NCBI GenBank assembly: GCA_949001935.1
Contig: CARJLX010000002.1
Coordinates: 1-64,000 of the forward strand
Reading direction: 5' to 3'
Length of the DNA stretch: 64,000 bases
From: an uncultured Eubacteriales bacterium
GTDB taxonomy: Bacteria; Bacillota; Clostridia; Christensenellales; UBA1242
Below are positions 50,352 to 59,667 of this stretch, one piece after another. Numbering within the stretch: the first letter of the stretch is position 1; every line of letters begins with the position of its first letter. Position numbers and translations under genes: made by a program. The notes below the pieces were generated by a model. The model made no database searches. It worked only from the letters and a program-made list of their open reading frames with translations, and was not told the DNA's origin.

Positions 50352-52878
50352 ATTCGTCTGTTTTTTGAAGTAACCTTATCAATCGTTGTTTTAGTTTATT
50401 GATATTATTTTTATTTAACCTTATAACTACAAGTATAATTAATTCAATAATCATAAACAAGAAGAATGCAAGAATTACTTGACCTGAAAAGTTTGTCATA
50501 TTGAAGAAAGCTGGCATTATAACATTTGCAATTATAAGCCCTAGTAAACTTAAGCCAACTGCAATTCCACGAATCAGAGTAGGCGGCATTGTTAGGGAAA
50601 CTAAGTTTAAAAGTCCAGTATAAGTTAAAACCATAACGCAAAGAGTGTCAATTTCAGACTGTTCAAATGAAACAGGTTCACGTGATGCAAGCACAACGAT
50701 TAGCAGTATACTAACAAACATTATCAATGCTCTAGGTATAGCACGTTTCATAACTTGTGGAATAAAGTTTCCTCTAATTTGATTTGTGTTAGGTTCAAAA
50801 GTTAAAATAAAGGATGGAATACCTATTACAAAGAATTCAAGTAAGAACATCATTCTTGGTGTGAAAGGGTATTTAAGGGAGAAGATAAGTGTAGTTAAAC
50901 TCAATAGTATTGCAAAAAATGTTTTCATTAGATAAAGGGCAGAGGAGTTTTGAACATTATTTATCACCTGTCTACCTTCTTTAACAACAGCTGGGAGTGA
51001 TGAAAAATTGGAATCTAAAAGTACAATTTTAGATATATTTCTGGCAACTTCACTTCCGTCAGCCATGGCAATGGAACAATCTGCTTCTTTTAAAGCAAGT
51101 GAGTCATTAACTCCATCACCAGTCATGGAAACAACATTTCCTTTTGTTTTTAGGGCTTTGATAATTGTATATTTTTGTTCTGGTGTCACACGACCAAATA
51201 CAGTGAATTGGTCTGCCATTTGTTCAACCTCTTTTAAACTAAAGTTTTCAAGGCTTACAAATTTTTCACTGTCTACAACACCAACTCTTGATGCAATTTT
51301 AGAAACTGTTGCAGGATCATCACCAGAGATAATTTTGATGACAACACCATTTTCTTTAAACCATCTTATAGTTTCAATAGCATCCTTTCTAATATGTTCT
51401 TCAAGAACAATCATTGCAATAACATTAGATTTTTCGCCACTTATGTCCTCTTTAAATTCACTTTTAAGTTCTGTTAATGCAACAACTCTAAGACCTTTAG
51501 ATTGAGCGTCTTCAATATATAGTTTTTGTTCTGCTGTGAGTTTACATTTGATAAATGAGGTAGCACCAAGAAAATATATTTTTCCTTTTTCAAGTTCTGT
51601 GACCGAATGTTTGCGTTCGGATGAAAATTCGATAACATTTCTTGCCTTAATAGTGTCAATCTTACCAAATTCCTTTATAAGTGCATTGGATGTTGCATTC
51701 ACGGATTTTTGATTATATAACACACTAGATAAAATATTTTTTATTGTACTTTTTCTTTGTTTAGAGAATGTTTTAAATTCAACTACATCCATAGTTCCAT
51801 CGGTGATTGTCCCTGTTTTATCTAGACAAAGTACATTGGTTCTAGACAGCATTTCGATTGAATAAAGGTCGCGAACAAGTGTTTTTTTCTTTGCAAGTTT
51901 AACAACGCCAACAGCAAGTGAGATGGTTATAAGCAAAAACATTCCAGCAGGGATCATCGCAACCAATGATCCGCTTGTACTTGTGACAACTTCGTTTATG
52001 TCAGCCCCTGGCATGTTATATTCCTTCCAGAAGGTGAGTGCTCCAATAGGAATAAGAGCAATCCCTATATATTTAATAAGTCGATTTATATCTTTGAAAA
52101 GATTGCTTTGTGGTGCTTTAAATTCACGGGCCTTAGCAGCAACTTGAAACATATAGTTTTCTTTGCCAACTTTATCAATCCTTGCATAGCAACTTCCTGA
52201 AACGATATATGAACCAGAAAGCAAGACGTCGTCAGCATGTTTGACAATTGAGTTTGATTCACCAGTCAGCAAACTTTCATTAACTTCCACCTTGCCGTCT
52301 ATTAAAATGCAATCGGCAGGGATTTGATTTCCATTATTTAAAATAATAATATCATCAAGAACAAGACTTTCGGAATTTACATCACATTCTTGTCCATCTC
52401 TCACAACTCTCACATGAGGCATTGTTTGCATAGAAAGTTTTTCTACTGTTACTTTGGCTCTAATCTCTTGAATGATTGCAATAGCAGTGTTTGTTATAAC
52501 AACAAAGACAAATAGTAAATCTTTATAAGCTCCAACACAACATAGGGCAATTGCAATGGCAAGCCAAATCATATTGAAAAAGGTGAATATATTTTTGCAA
52601 AATATTGCGAGATAGGATTTTGAAGTTTTTATTTTTGTATTGTTTACAAAGTTTCCTGCAATTCGACTATCTACTTGTTCCTTTGATAATCCTTGTTGAA
52701 AATCTGGATTAAAACGAATAATAGGTTTAGATATTTCGACTGCCTCTTTTTTGGAAAAAGGATTAAGATCTTTTATAGACAATTTCTTTTTAAATTTATT
52801 AGAAAATTTATGGGCTTGATTTGCTTTAAGTCCATTGATTTTCTTTTTTAAAATAAGATTAACTATAATTTCTTTCAT
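50350..52878 (-). CDS. CtpE-like P-type cation-transporting ATPase
   Basis: Ion pump of 842 residues with about ten membrane helices. Signatures in order: actuator TGES (SLLTGESNS, about residue 210), phosphorylated Asp353 in CLDKTGTITDG, nucleotide domain, and hinge MTGDGVNDSLALKEADCSIAMADGSEVAR. The helix-4 region IPAGMFLLITISLAVGVVKL resembles CtpE-type pumps (calcium in mycobacteria) rather than the CPx metal or the PEGL calcium class; Ala replaces the usual Glu of PEGL. No N-terminal metal-binding CxxC. The start lacks a clear ribosome site, so the true ATG could be later. Substrate inferred, probably Ca2+ or another divalent cation. Confidence 0.88.
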   Translation of the reverse strand: MKEIIVNLILKKKINGLKANQAHKFSNKFKKKLSIKDLNPFSKKEAVEISKPIIRFNPDFQQGLSKEQVDSRIAGNFVNNTKIKTSKSYLAIFCKNIFTFFNMIWLAIAIALCCVGAYKDLLFVFVVITNTAIAIIQEIRAKVTVEKLSMQTMPHVRVVRDGQECDVNSESLVLDDIIILNNGNQIPADCILIDGKVEVNESLLTGESNSIVKHADDVLLSGSYIVSGSCYARIDKVGKENYMFQVAAKAREFKAPQSNLFKDINRLIKYIGIALIPIGALTFWKEYNMPGADINEVVTSTSGSLVAMIPAGMFLLITISLAVGVVKLAKKKTLVRDLYSIEMLSRTNVLCLDKTGTITDGTMDVVEFKTFSKQRKSTIKNILSSVLYNQKSVNATSNALIKEFGKIDTIKARNVIEFSSERKHSVTELEKGKIYFLGATSFIKCKLTAEQKLYIEDAQSKGLRVVALTELKSEFKEDISGEKSNVIAMIVLEEHIRKDAIETIRWFKENGVVIKIISGDDPATVSKIASRVGVVDSEKFVSLENFSLKEVEQMADQFTVFGRVTPEQKYTIIKALKTKGNVVSMTGDGVNDSLALKEADCSIAMADGSEVARNISKIVLLDSNFSSLPAVVKEGRQVINNVQNSSALYLMKTFFAILLSLTTLIFSLKYPFTPRMMFLLEFFVIGIPSFILTFEPNTNQIRGNFIPQVMKRAIPRALIMFVSILLIVVLASREPVSFEQSEIDTLCVMVLTYTGLLNLVSLTMPPTLIRGIAVGLSLLGLIIANVIMPAFFNMTNFSGQVILAFFLFMIIELIILVVIRLNKNNINKLKQRLIRLLQKTDE

Positions 52879-52940
52879 TTTATTTTAATAATAGTATATA
52901 AATTTTCACAAGAAAAGTCAATTTATTGTATGCTAAAAAG

Positions 52941-52969
52941 TTGACATATCGAACAAAAATCGTTATTCT
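52941..52969 (+). promoter_or_regulatory. sigma-A promoter of the CCA-adding enzyme gene
   Basis: TTGACA (52941-52946), 17 bp and TATTCT (52964-52969). Confidence 0.75.
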
Positions 52970-52988
52970 TTATATAAAGGTGGGGTTT

Positions 52989-54224
52989 ATGCAATTCAAA
53001 ATTCCTGAATCATTAAAAAAATTGTCAAAACTTCTGCACAATAATCTTTTTATTGTGGGAGGCTTTGTTCGCAATAGTCTTATGGGGCTTCCAGTAGATG
53101 ATATTGATATTTGTAGCGATATAACTCTTGATAATTTGCAAGTTTTGTTGGCGGAAACTCCTTTTGAGGTTAAGGTTAAAAGTAAAACTTTAGGTACAGC
53201 CATTATTACCATAAAAGATCAAAAGTATGAATATTCTTGTTTTAGAAAAGAAGTTTATGGTAAGGATGGTAGCCACGCACCAATTTCTGTTGAGTTTATA
53301 AAGGAGCCAAGAGAAGATGCTATGCGCCGTGACTTTACAATTAATGCTTTATACTATGATATTGCTAAAGATGAAATTTTAGACTTTTATAGTGGCGTTG
53401 AAGATATTAATAAAAAATTGCTAAAGACTGTAGAAAATCCTGAATTTGTGCTTTCCAATGATGGTGTGCGAATTTTAAGACTTTTTAGATTTCAATCTGA
53501 ACTTGGGTTTAAGATTGATCGAGAAACTTTGACAACTGCCATTAAGTATGCTCACAATGTTAAAGCTTTAAATGGTGAAAGGGTTGTTTATGAAATGGAA
53601 CGCATATTGCATAGTTCTCAGCGTTATCCAGGGCATAGTAAAAATAATGCATTTATGAAATCATTTAAAATCTTTAATAAGTTTGGGCTTTGGGCATGCT
53701 TTGGAATTGATGTTCCAAAATTAAAATTAAAAATGGTTAAAAAGGCTGAACACAAAACGCAAGGCTTTTTGGTTGACCTTGTTGATACTGTAAATCCTAT
53801 TTCAGTTTCATATTATCTCCAACATTTTTTGACCAATCTTGGGGTTAATAAAAAAGTTATGATAAACCTTATAAACATCCTTTCTGGTTATTATGATGCG
53901 TTGAATGGACTTGATAACAAAAGTTATTTCTTTAAGTATTTTGAAAATTTTGCAACAATACACAAATTATTAATTCATAAGTCAGCGTTCTTGGCTTCTA
54001 AATATGAATTTTTCTATAGATATATTATAAGCCATAAACTTGTTATTCAAGCCAAAGATTTAAAGATAAGCGGCGATGATATAAAAAAGGTCGCACCTAA
54101 TGTTGATCCAAAACGATATAAAGCAATAATGAATAGTCTTTTAAGTGATGTGTTTGATGGCAAACTTCAAAATGAAAAGAAAGATCTTTTAAAAGCATTA
54201 GATAATAAACTTAAATATTTATAA
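52989..54224 (+). CDS. cca: CCA tRNA nucleotidyltransferase / polyA polymerase family protein
   Basis: Adds or repairs the 3' CCA of tRNAs. AAAGGTGGGG fixes ATG 52989 (411 aa). The N-terminal head has the nucleotidyltransferase signature FIVGGFVRNSLMGLPVDDIDICSDI (in parts), including the catalytic DxD. RREDAMRRDFTINALYYDI-type sequence (here PREDAMRRDFTINALYYD) and GVRILRLFRFQSELGF follow. The C-terminal helical body is present. The two tRNAs visible in the window already encode CCA, so it may serve mainly in repair or in tRNAs lacking CCA. Confidence 0.93.
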   Translation: MQFKIPESLKKLSKLLHNNLFIVGGFVRNSLMGLPVDDIDICSDITLDNLQVLLAETPFEVKVKSKTLGTAIITIKDQKYEYSCFRKEVYGKDGSHAPISVEFIKEPREDAMRRDFTINALYYDIAKDEILDFYSGVEDINKKLLKTVENPEFVLSNDGVRILRLFRFQSELGFKIDRETLTTAIKYAHNVKALNGERVVYEMERILHSSQRYPGHSKNNAFMKSFKIFNKFGLWACFGIDVPKLKLKMVKKAEHKTQGFLVDLVDTVNPISVSYYLQHFLTNLGVNKKVMINLINILSGYYDALNGLDNKSYFFKYFENFATIHKLLIHKSAFLASKYEFFYRYIISHKLVIQAKDLKISGDDIKKVAPNVDPKRYKAIMNSLLSDVFDGKLQNEKKDLLKALDNKLKYL

Positions 54225-54248
54225 AAGGGATAGTTTTATCTCTTTTTT
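54222..54248 (+). terminator. intrinsic terminator
   Basis: AAAAGGGATA pairs with TATCTCTTTT (one G-T), then more T, after cca. Confidence 0.65.
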
Positions 54249-54253
54249 ATTAC

Positions 54254-54282
54254 ACATAAAAACAACTTTTTTTTACATAATA
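54254..54282 (+). promoter_or_regulatory. possible sigma-G-type promoter of the VanW gene
   Basis: ACATA (54254-54258), 17 bp and CATAATA (54276-54282). The -10 is perfect; the -35 lacks the leading G. The sequence is AT-rich, so chance is a real possibility. Confidence 0.4.
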
Positions 54283-54298
54283 AACTTAGAGGTTTTTT

Positions 54299-55888
54299 AT
54301 GAAAAAAGAAAAGGATTTATCAAAAATTAATAAAAATAAAGTAAAAAGTGAAGATAAAACTCAAAATAACGAAAAAAAACAGAAAAAACACATAGGTTTA
54401 CTTTGGCTTTTAGGTGTTTCTTTTATTTGTGTGGGCTTACTTCTGTTCTGCCAATTTTATTTTGGAGATACTATCAATGACAACACGGTGTTTTATGATG
54501 GTACTACAATAAATGGCGTTGATGTTTCTGGATTAAATCAAAAACAGGCAGAAAATGTTGTAGGGGCAAAGATGCTTGATACTCTAGATGAAGTTTCTTT
54601 AACTTTTAAATATGAAGATAAAGTTTGGGAATTTTCAGGTAATGATTTTGAGGTTAATGTAAATATAGGTGAACAACTTCAGGAGGTTATGAGTTATGGC
54701 AGAGAAGGTAATATTTTTGAAAAGACAAAACTTGCAAATAAAATCAAAAGAGAGGGGTTAAATTATAATATATCTTATACAAAACTTCTTGCTGGTTTAG
54801 ATAATAAATTAGATGAATTAGCTAGCAAAATAAATACCCAAGGACAATTTTCTAATATAGAATTCAAGCCAGATCAAGAAGTTATGTTTATTATTCAAGA
54901 GCCTCAAAATGGTGTTATGGTAGATAAACAAGAATTAATTTCAAGGTTAGATAAAGCTTTTGCATTATCAAAGCAAGTTGAAGTTGAAATTCCTGTTCTT
55001 CCAGTTATGCCAGAAGGTGAAAAAGAAATGATTATTACAGATATTTCCATGCGTTCTCGGTTTTCTACAGATTATTCAACTTCATCGCTTGCCAGAAAAA
55101 ACAATGTGAAACTTGCTTTATCTAAATTTAATGGAATGATTGTAGAGCCAAATGAAGAAGTTTCTTTCAATTCAATAACAGGTGCGAGAAGTGAAGAGAA
55201 TGGTTATCAAAAGGCAACCATTATCAAAAATGGTGTTTTCGTAGAAGGCAGTGGTGGCGGTGTTTGTCAGGCATCTACAACACTATATAATGCTCTTGTT
55301 TTAAGTGATATTGAAATTTTAGAAGTTCATCACCATTCACTCCCAGTTTCTTATGTTCCACTTTCTTCTGATGCAATGGTTAGTGAAGGATTTGCGGATT
55401 TAGTTTTTAAAAATACAACTAATGCTCCAATTTATATCAAAACCTTCTGTGATGACAAAACCGCAAGTGTACAAATTTTTGGGGTGAGTAATGAAGATGG
55501 GGAAACTCGAAAAATTCGAAGTGAACTTGTGGAGATAATTGCACATAATGGAGATAAAATTGTGGAAGATGTTTCAGGCGAATATTCATCACAGGTTTTA
55601 TATAAGGGAGAATATACTCGCGTTAAGTACCCAAAAGAAGGTTATGAAACAAAGGCATATTTACAATATTTTAAGGATGGAGAACTTATTAAAGAAAAGG
55701 AAATTCGTCATGACTACTATTGGCCACAAGATGGTGTTGTAGTTGAGGGGCATGAACAAATTGGTCAAGGAATGACAATTCCTGAAAGCGATGTTAAACT
55801 TATACCAGCACAAAAGGTGACAGATATTCATCTACAAAATGTTCGCAATAAGTTTAAAACAACCTATCCAAATGCTTATGAAGCATAG
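54299..55888 (+). CDS. VanW family protein with peptidoglycan-binding-like and G5-like domains
   Basis: 529-residue envelope protein. A basic cytoplasmic N-terminus leads to one membrane helix (~34-55). Tandem PG4-like domains (~65-240, GVDVSGLNQKQAENVVGAKM at the start) precede the VanW domain (~250-400), with its core FNSITGARSEENGYQKA and GGGVCQASTTLYNAL, then HHHSLPVSYVPLSSDA. A C-terminal G5-like segment (~410-490) follows. This architecture is common in spore formers and thought to act on or bind peptidoglycan; the enzymatic role is unproven. TAGAGG precedes the ATG. Confidence 0.9.
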   Translation: MKKEKDLSKINKNKVKSEDKTQNNEKKQKKHIGLLWLLGVSFICVGLLLFCQFYFGDTINDNTVFYDGTTINGVDVSGLNQKQAENVVGAKMLDTLDEVSLTFKYEDKVWEFSGNDFEVNVNIGEQLQEVMSYGREGNIFEKTKLANKIKREGLNYNISYTKLLAGLDNKLDELASKINTQGQFSNIEFKPDQEVMFIIQEPQNGVMVDKQELISRLDKAFALSKQVEVEIPVLPVMPEGEKEMIITDISMRSRFSTDYSTSSLARKNNVKLALSKFNGMIVEPNEEVSFNSITGARSEENGYQKATIIKNGVFVEGSGGGVCQASTTLYNALVLSDIEILEVHHHSLPVSYVPLSSDAMVSEGFADLVFKNTTNAPIYIKTFCDDKTASVQIFGVSNEDGETRKIRSELVEIIAHNGDKIVEDVSGEYSSQVLYKGEYTRVKYPKEGYETKAYLQYFKDGELIKEKEIRHDYYWPQDGVVVEGHEQIGQGMTIPESDVKLIPAQKVTDIHLQNVRNKFKTTYPNAYEA

Positions 55889-55911
55889 TTGTTAAAAATT
55901 TATTTCATAAT

Positions 55912-55956
55912 AAAAAACATTTCATTTTCTTTAACGGAAGATTGAAATGTTTTTTA
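55912..55956 (+). terminator. intrinsic terminator
   Basis: AAAAAACATTTC pairs with GAAATGTTTTTT across a ~19-base loop. Confidence 0.8.
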
Positions 55957-55975
55957 TTAATGTAATTTTAAAAAT

Positions 55976-56701
55976 TTAATTGTTATTTTTCTTTTTTTTG
56001 AATATATTTGCCATAAAATTTTCTATTTGAGTTTTATATTTACTGGTTAAAATTATTAATGCCAAAGCAACAACTATTATAATTGCCCAAACTATAAGTC
56101 CCCAGCCATGATAGGGGATTATTTCTCCACTTGAAAAATATGCTGTTGTTATTATTCCTACAGGACGTGTCAAAAATTGTGAAACTATAAAAAATATCCA
56201 ACTCATATTAGTTATGCCTGCAACTAAACAAAGCACATCGTCTGGGAAAAATGGAAGAAGCATCATTATAATATAACTATATTTTCCGTTATCTAGAAAT
56301 TTTACCCATTTATCACAAGTTTCTTTGCCTACCATAAATATAACTAATTTTTTGCCAAATGTTTTTCCTAGATAAAATGCAAGTGCTGAACCTAGTAATA
56401 TTCCTGCCAAAGAAAGTAATGATGCTTGCAATGGTCCATAAACAAGAGTTCCCGCAATAACCACCATAGAAGCGGGTAGTGGCACAAAGGTAACCTGTAA
56501 AAATTGCAGAAGTACGAAGATAACTCGTCCATAAAACCCCATATTTAAAATTAAATTTTTAATTTTTTCTGCAGAGTTAACATATTCCCAAAGCCCTGTA
56601 AAAATTAGAAGTGCATAAGTTCCGCCTAAAAATAATGCTAGTCCAAGCAAAACAATAAATATATGTAAAATTTTCTTGCGTTTAGAAAGGATTTTGTCCA
56701 T
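55976..56701 (-). CDS. TVP38/TMEM64 (DedA superfamily) membrane protein
   Basis: Integral membrane protein of 241 residues, VTT domain. About five hydrophobic segments, with the re-entrant signature FVPLPASMVVIAGTLVYGPLQASLLSLAGILLGSALAFYLGKTFGKK (in parts) at about 72-118 and PFFPDDVLCLVAGITNMSW near 155. The family is implicated in lipid scrambling and membrane homeostasis. The C-terminal tail is Lys-rich. The gene is separate from its neighbours. Confidence 0.9.
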   Translation of the reverse strand: MDKILSKRKKILHIFIVLLGLALFLGGTYALLIFTGLWEYVNSAEKIKNLILNMGFYGRVIFVLLQFLQVTFVPLPASMVVIAGTLVYGPLQASLLSLAGILLGSALAFYLGKTFGKKLVIFMVGKETCDKWVKFLDNGKYSYIIMMLLPFFPDDVLCLVAGITNMSWIFFIVSQFLTRPVGIITTAYFSSGEIIPYHGWGLIVWAIIIVVALALIILTSKYKTQIENFMANIFKKKKNNN

Positions 56702-56740
56702 AAGTTTATTATAAGTTGTTTTTTTATTTTTACTCTTGAT

Positions 56741-56899
56741 TTAGCTTGGAATATATAAAACAAAACCTTTTCTAATGTTTTTTGGTGATATATTATTAAC
56801 TAATAAAATTGTTGTAGGATTAACATTAAATTTTTTGGCAATTGTATTCAAATTTTCACCTTCTTTGACACAATAAAGTTCTTGATTAATTATTTGCAT
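56741..56899 (-). CDS. single LysM-domain peptide, 52 aa
   Basis: AAGGAGAAAGG fixes ATG 56899. The whole protein is one LysM module: YCVKEGENLNTIAKKFNVNPTTILLVNNI, then the typical IRKGFVLYIPS ending. No signal peptide or membrane helix, so it would remain in the cytoplasm unless assembled on the spore, as for short LysM coat and cortex proteins in spore formers. That location is inferred from context (SpoVB next door). Confidence 0.8.
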   Translation of the reverse strand: MQIINQELYCVKEGENLNTIAKKFNVNPTTILLVNNISPKNIRKGFVLYIPS

Positions 56900-56978
56900 A
56901 ACCTTTCTCCTTAAAAGTTTTCTCAATTATATTGTATTAAACGGGGTTTTACTTTAATACATTATTTTAGGAGTAGCC

Positions 56979-58511
56979 ATGAAGTCGTTGTTTAAAACTG
57001 TTGCATTAATAACCTTTTTTTCTATTTTAACCCGAATTATCGGTTTCTTTTTTAGAATTTATCTTTCTCGAACTATTGGTGCGGAAGGGCTTGGTATGTA
57101 TCAAGTGGCTTTTTCAGTTTTCATGGTATTGTTGACGATTGTTTCAAGTGGTATTCCTTTAATTATTTCTCGTTTAAGTGCTGGTTATAGAGTTAAAAAG
57201 GATGGCAAGAGTGAAGGCTCTCTTGTTTCTACTGCCTTGATTTTTGGACTAGTTATCAGTATAGTTATTTGTCTGGTTGTTTATCTTTTTAGAAATATTT
57301 TTGCTGGACTTTTCACAGATCAAAGGTGTATTGAAATTTTAATTGTGCTTATTCCTTCGCTTGTGACAAGTGCAGTTTATAGTGTTTTTCGCGGAGCATT
57401 GTGGGGGCAAGGCAACTATTTTGCACTTTGTGTTAGCGAACTATATGAACAGGTTTTAAGAATATTTATTTGTGTTTTGATTGTTGGTTCATCTCTTTCA
57501 GCAATAGAAAATGCTTTGAATGTAGCTTGGAGTTTAACTTTTGCTTGCATTGGTTCCATGTTGTTTGTTATGCTTTTATTTTTCTATTATGGAGGAAAAC
57601 TTAAAAAACCTTCTAAGCGAGTTTTTAAACCTTTATTTAAAGAAAGTTTACCGATTACAGGTATTAGAGTTGCGGGGAGTTTTATTCAACCTCTTGTAGG
57701 TTTAATAATTCCTGCAAGACTTATTTCTATTGGTTATACAAATAGCCAAGCTATTTCACTTTATGGCGTTGCTGTCGGGATGACTCTTCCTCTTCTTTTT
57801 GTGCCAACTACTATTATTGGTTCACTTTCAACCGCTTTAATACCTGACATTTCAACCGCTGTGGCAAAAAATGATACAAATTATATTCAATCACGCGTTC
57901 GAACTTCAATTCTTTTTGCTATATTTGTTTCGGCTCTTTTTATTCCTGCCTATATGGGAGTTGGCGAACTTGCTGGTGTCTTTTTATATGACAATGTTTT
58001 AAGTGGAACACTTCTTCAGGCAGCTGCTTGGATAATGCTTCCAATGGGAATAACGAATATTTCTTCTGCACTTTTAAATTCTTTAGGACTAGAAGTTAAG
58101 AGTTTTATCAATTATGTTATTGGTGCTGTTTGTATGTTTATTGCAATGTGGTTTCTTCCAAGCTTGATTGGAATTAACGCACTTGTTTGGGGAATGGGAA
58201 TAAGTTTTGTTGTGACAGCTGTTTTAAATATTCGCATGTTAAAGAAAAAAACAAAAATTAAACTTAAACTATTTAAACCATTATTTATTTTATCTTTGCT
58301 TATAATTCCTTCGGCAGCACTTTCTTCTTTCGTGACTTCACTGTGTAATAACTTTTTCCCTTCTTTTATTTCTATATGTTTAGGAGGTGGAGTTGCAGTT
58401 GTAAGTTTTGTTCTCTTATGTGCAGTTTTCAATGTTGTTGACATTCAATTTTTCTGGAACATGACAAAAAAGAAATTTGCGAGAAAACCTAAAGTTCAGG
58501 CAAAGGCATAA
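56979..58511 (+). CDS. spoVB: SpoVB/MurJ-like oligosaccharide flippase
   Basis: MOP-superfamily lipid-linked oligosaccharide flippase of 510 residues with about 14 membrane helices. The N-terminus LITFFSILTRIIGFFFRIYLSRTIGAEGLGMYQVAFSVF (in parts) is characteristic of SpoVB/PST family; the later GVAVGMTLPLLFVPTTIIGSLSTALIPDIS also fits. In spore formers SpoVB is needed for cortex synthesis. The distinction from the vegetative MurJ is based on similarity pattern and neighbours and is moderate. AGGAG precedes the ATG. Confidence 0.85.
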   Translation: MKSLFKTVALITFFSILTRIIGFFFRIYLSRTIGAEGLGMYQVAFSVFMVLLTIVSSGIPLIISRLSAGYRVKKDGKSEGSLVSTALIFGLVISIVICLVVYLFRNIFAGLFTDQRCIEILIVLIPSLVTSAVYSVFRGALWGQGNYFALCVSELYEQVLRIFICVLIVGSSLSAIENALNVAWSLTFACIGSMLFVMLLFFYYGGKLKKPSKRVFKPLFKESLPITGIRVAGSFIQPLVGLIIPARLISIGYTNSQAISLYGVAVGMTLPLLFVPTTIIGSLSTALIPDISTAVAKNDTNYIQSRVRTSILFAIFVSALFIPAYMGVGELAGVFLYDNVLSGTLLQAAAWIMLPMGITNISSALLNSLGLEVKSFINYVIGAVCMFIAMWFLPSLIGINALVWGMGISFVVTAVLNIRMLKKKTKIKLKLFKPLFILSLLIIPSAALSSFVTSLCNNFFPSFISICLGGGVAVVSFVLLCAVFNVVDIQFFWNMTKKKFARKPKVQAKA

Positions 58512-58525
58512 AGTCTTGTTCACAT

Positions 58526-58554
58526 GCATATCTTTTAAAATTTTGTTCACCCTA
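58526..58554 (+). promoter_or_regulatory. sigma-G/F-type promoter giving a leaderless DUF421 mRNA
   Basis: GCATA (58526-58530), 17 bp and CACCCTA (58548-58554). The -35 is perfect; the -10 differs from CATNHTA at one position. The ATG is at 58560, where transcription should begin, and no ribosome site exists. Confidence 0.5.
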
Positions 58555-58559
58555 AAAGT

Positions 58560-59276
58560 ATGGTGACGATAGTTTTAAGAGCAATAATTATTTATTTAAT
58601 TGTTTTATTAATTTTTAGAATTATGGGCAAAAGGCAGATTGGTCAAATGCAACCTTTTGAACTTGTTTTGACGCTCATTATTGCCGATCTTGCAACAATT
58701 CCAATGGCAGAGGTTAGTGTTCCCGTTTTGCATGGCATTGTTCCACTTTTAACACTTACTATTTTGCACTTTATCTTGACTTTAATTTCAAAAAATAGCA
58801 CAAAATTTTCTAAATTTATTTCTGGCAAACCTGTTATTATTATAAATCCTAAGGGTATTGATTATAATGCTATCAAAATGCTCAATCTTTCAATTGACGA
58901 TGTTTTGGCAGCTCTTAGAAATTGTGGATATTTTTCTATATCGCAAGTCCAGTATGCTATTATGGAAACCAATGGCAAAATTTCTGTTATGCCAAAAGCA
59001 GAGTTTGCCCCAACTACAAATGGGGATATGAATACTGGGGTAGAGGAAAGTTTTGTGCCTATCACTTTAATAAGTGAAGGAAAATATATGGAGGAAAATA
59101 TAAATTTAGCGGGTATTAGTAAAGAGAAAATAGATGAACTTATCAAGGCTAAGGGGAGTAAAAGTTTTAAAGATGTTTTACTATTAACGATTGACCAGTC
59201 TGGCAAAACATATTTTCAACCTAAAAAAGGAGAAGGGGTTAGTTTTACTAGTAGTGAGGTGATGGCAAATGAATAA
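58560..59276 (+). CDS. DUF421 (YetF-like) membrane protein
   Basis: 238-residue protein. Three N-terminal hydrophobic segments contain the family signature FRIMGKRQIGQMQPFELVLTLIIADLATIPM (in parts, ~20-50). The C-terminal soluble domain (~85-230) has GKPVIIINPKGIDYNAIKMLNLSIDDVLAALR. DUF421 proteins of Bacillus such as YetF and YdfS are reported in the inner spore membrane and linked to wet-heat resistance and germination. The putative forespore promoter fits that role. It overlaps the DUF4363 gene by 8 bases. Confidence 0.9.
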   Translation: MVTIVLRAIIIYLIVLLIFRIMGKRQIGQMQPFELVLTLIIADLATIPMAEVSVPVLHGIVPLLTLTILHFILTLISKNSTKFSKFISGKPVIIINPKGIDYNAIKMLNLSIDDVLAALRNCGYFSISQVQYAIMETNGKISVMPKAEFAPTTNGDMNTGVEESFVPITLISEGKYMEENINLAGISKEKIDELIKAKGSKSFKDVLLLTIDQSGKTYFQPKKGEGVSFTSSEVMANE

Positions 59277-59667
59277 GATATTTCATTACATAAATTTCAC
59301 GTTAATTTTTCTCTTTCTTGTGGGTATTTGTATAGTTGAGGAGGTTATTGTTTCATCTTCTCTTAAAACGGCTCAAAATGATGTTTATGCTATTGAACAA
59401 GTTTTAGAAGAAAAAAATGCTCTGCATGATGCAGAGCTGATCAATCTTGTAGACAATATAGAATATAGATGGTCACAAAATGAAAGCAAAATGTGTTATA
59501 TGGTCAATCATAAAAGTATACAAGAAATAGGTGTTGAGATAGCAAGATTAAAAGCTTGTATTGTGATAGATAATATTGATGATTTTAGAATAAGTTTAGA
59601 ACATATAAATTTCTATTGCCAATCATATTTACATTTTATGGGTGCAAGTATACACAACGTTTTATAA
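59269..59667 (+). CDS. DUF4363 family protein
   Basis: 132-residue protein with one N-terminal membrane helix (~7-28), then a soluble alpha-helical domain containing a hydrophobic/acidic repeat pattern and WSQNESKMCYMVNHKSIQEIG. DUF4363 genes commonly follow DUF421 in Clostridia, and the overlap by 8 bases shows coupling. The start of the family domain is plain; function is unknown. GAGGTGA in the DUF421 gene supplies the ribosome site. Confidence 0.8.
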   Translation: MNKIFHYINFTLIFLFLVGICIVEEVIVSSSLKTAQNDVYAIEQVLEEKNALHDAELINLVDNIEYRWSQNESKMCYMVNHKSIQEIGVEIARLKACIVIDNIDDFRISLEHINFYCQSYLHFMGASIHNVL

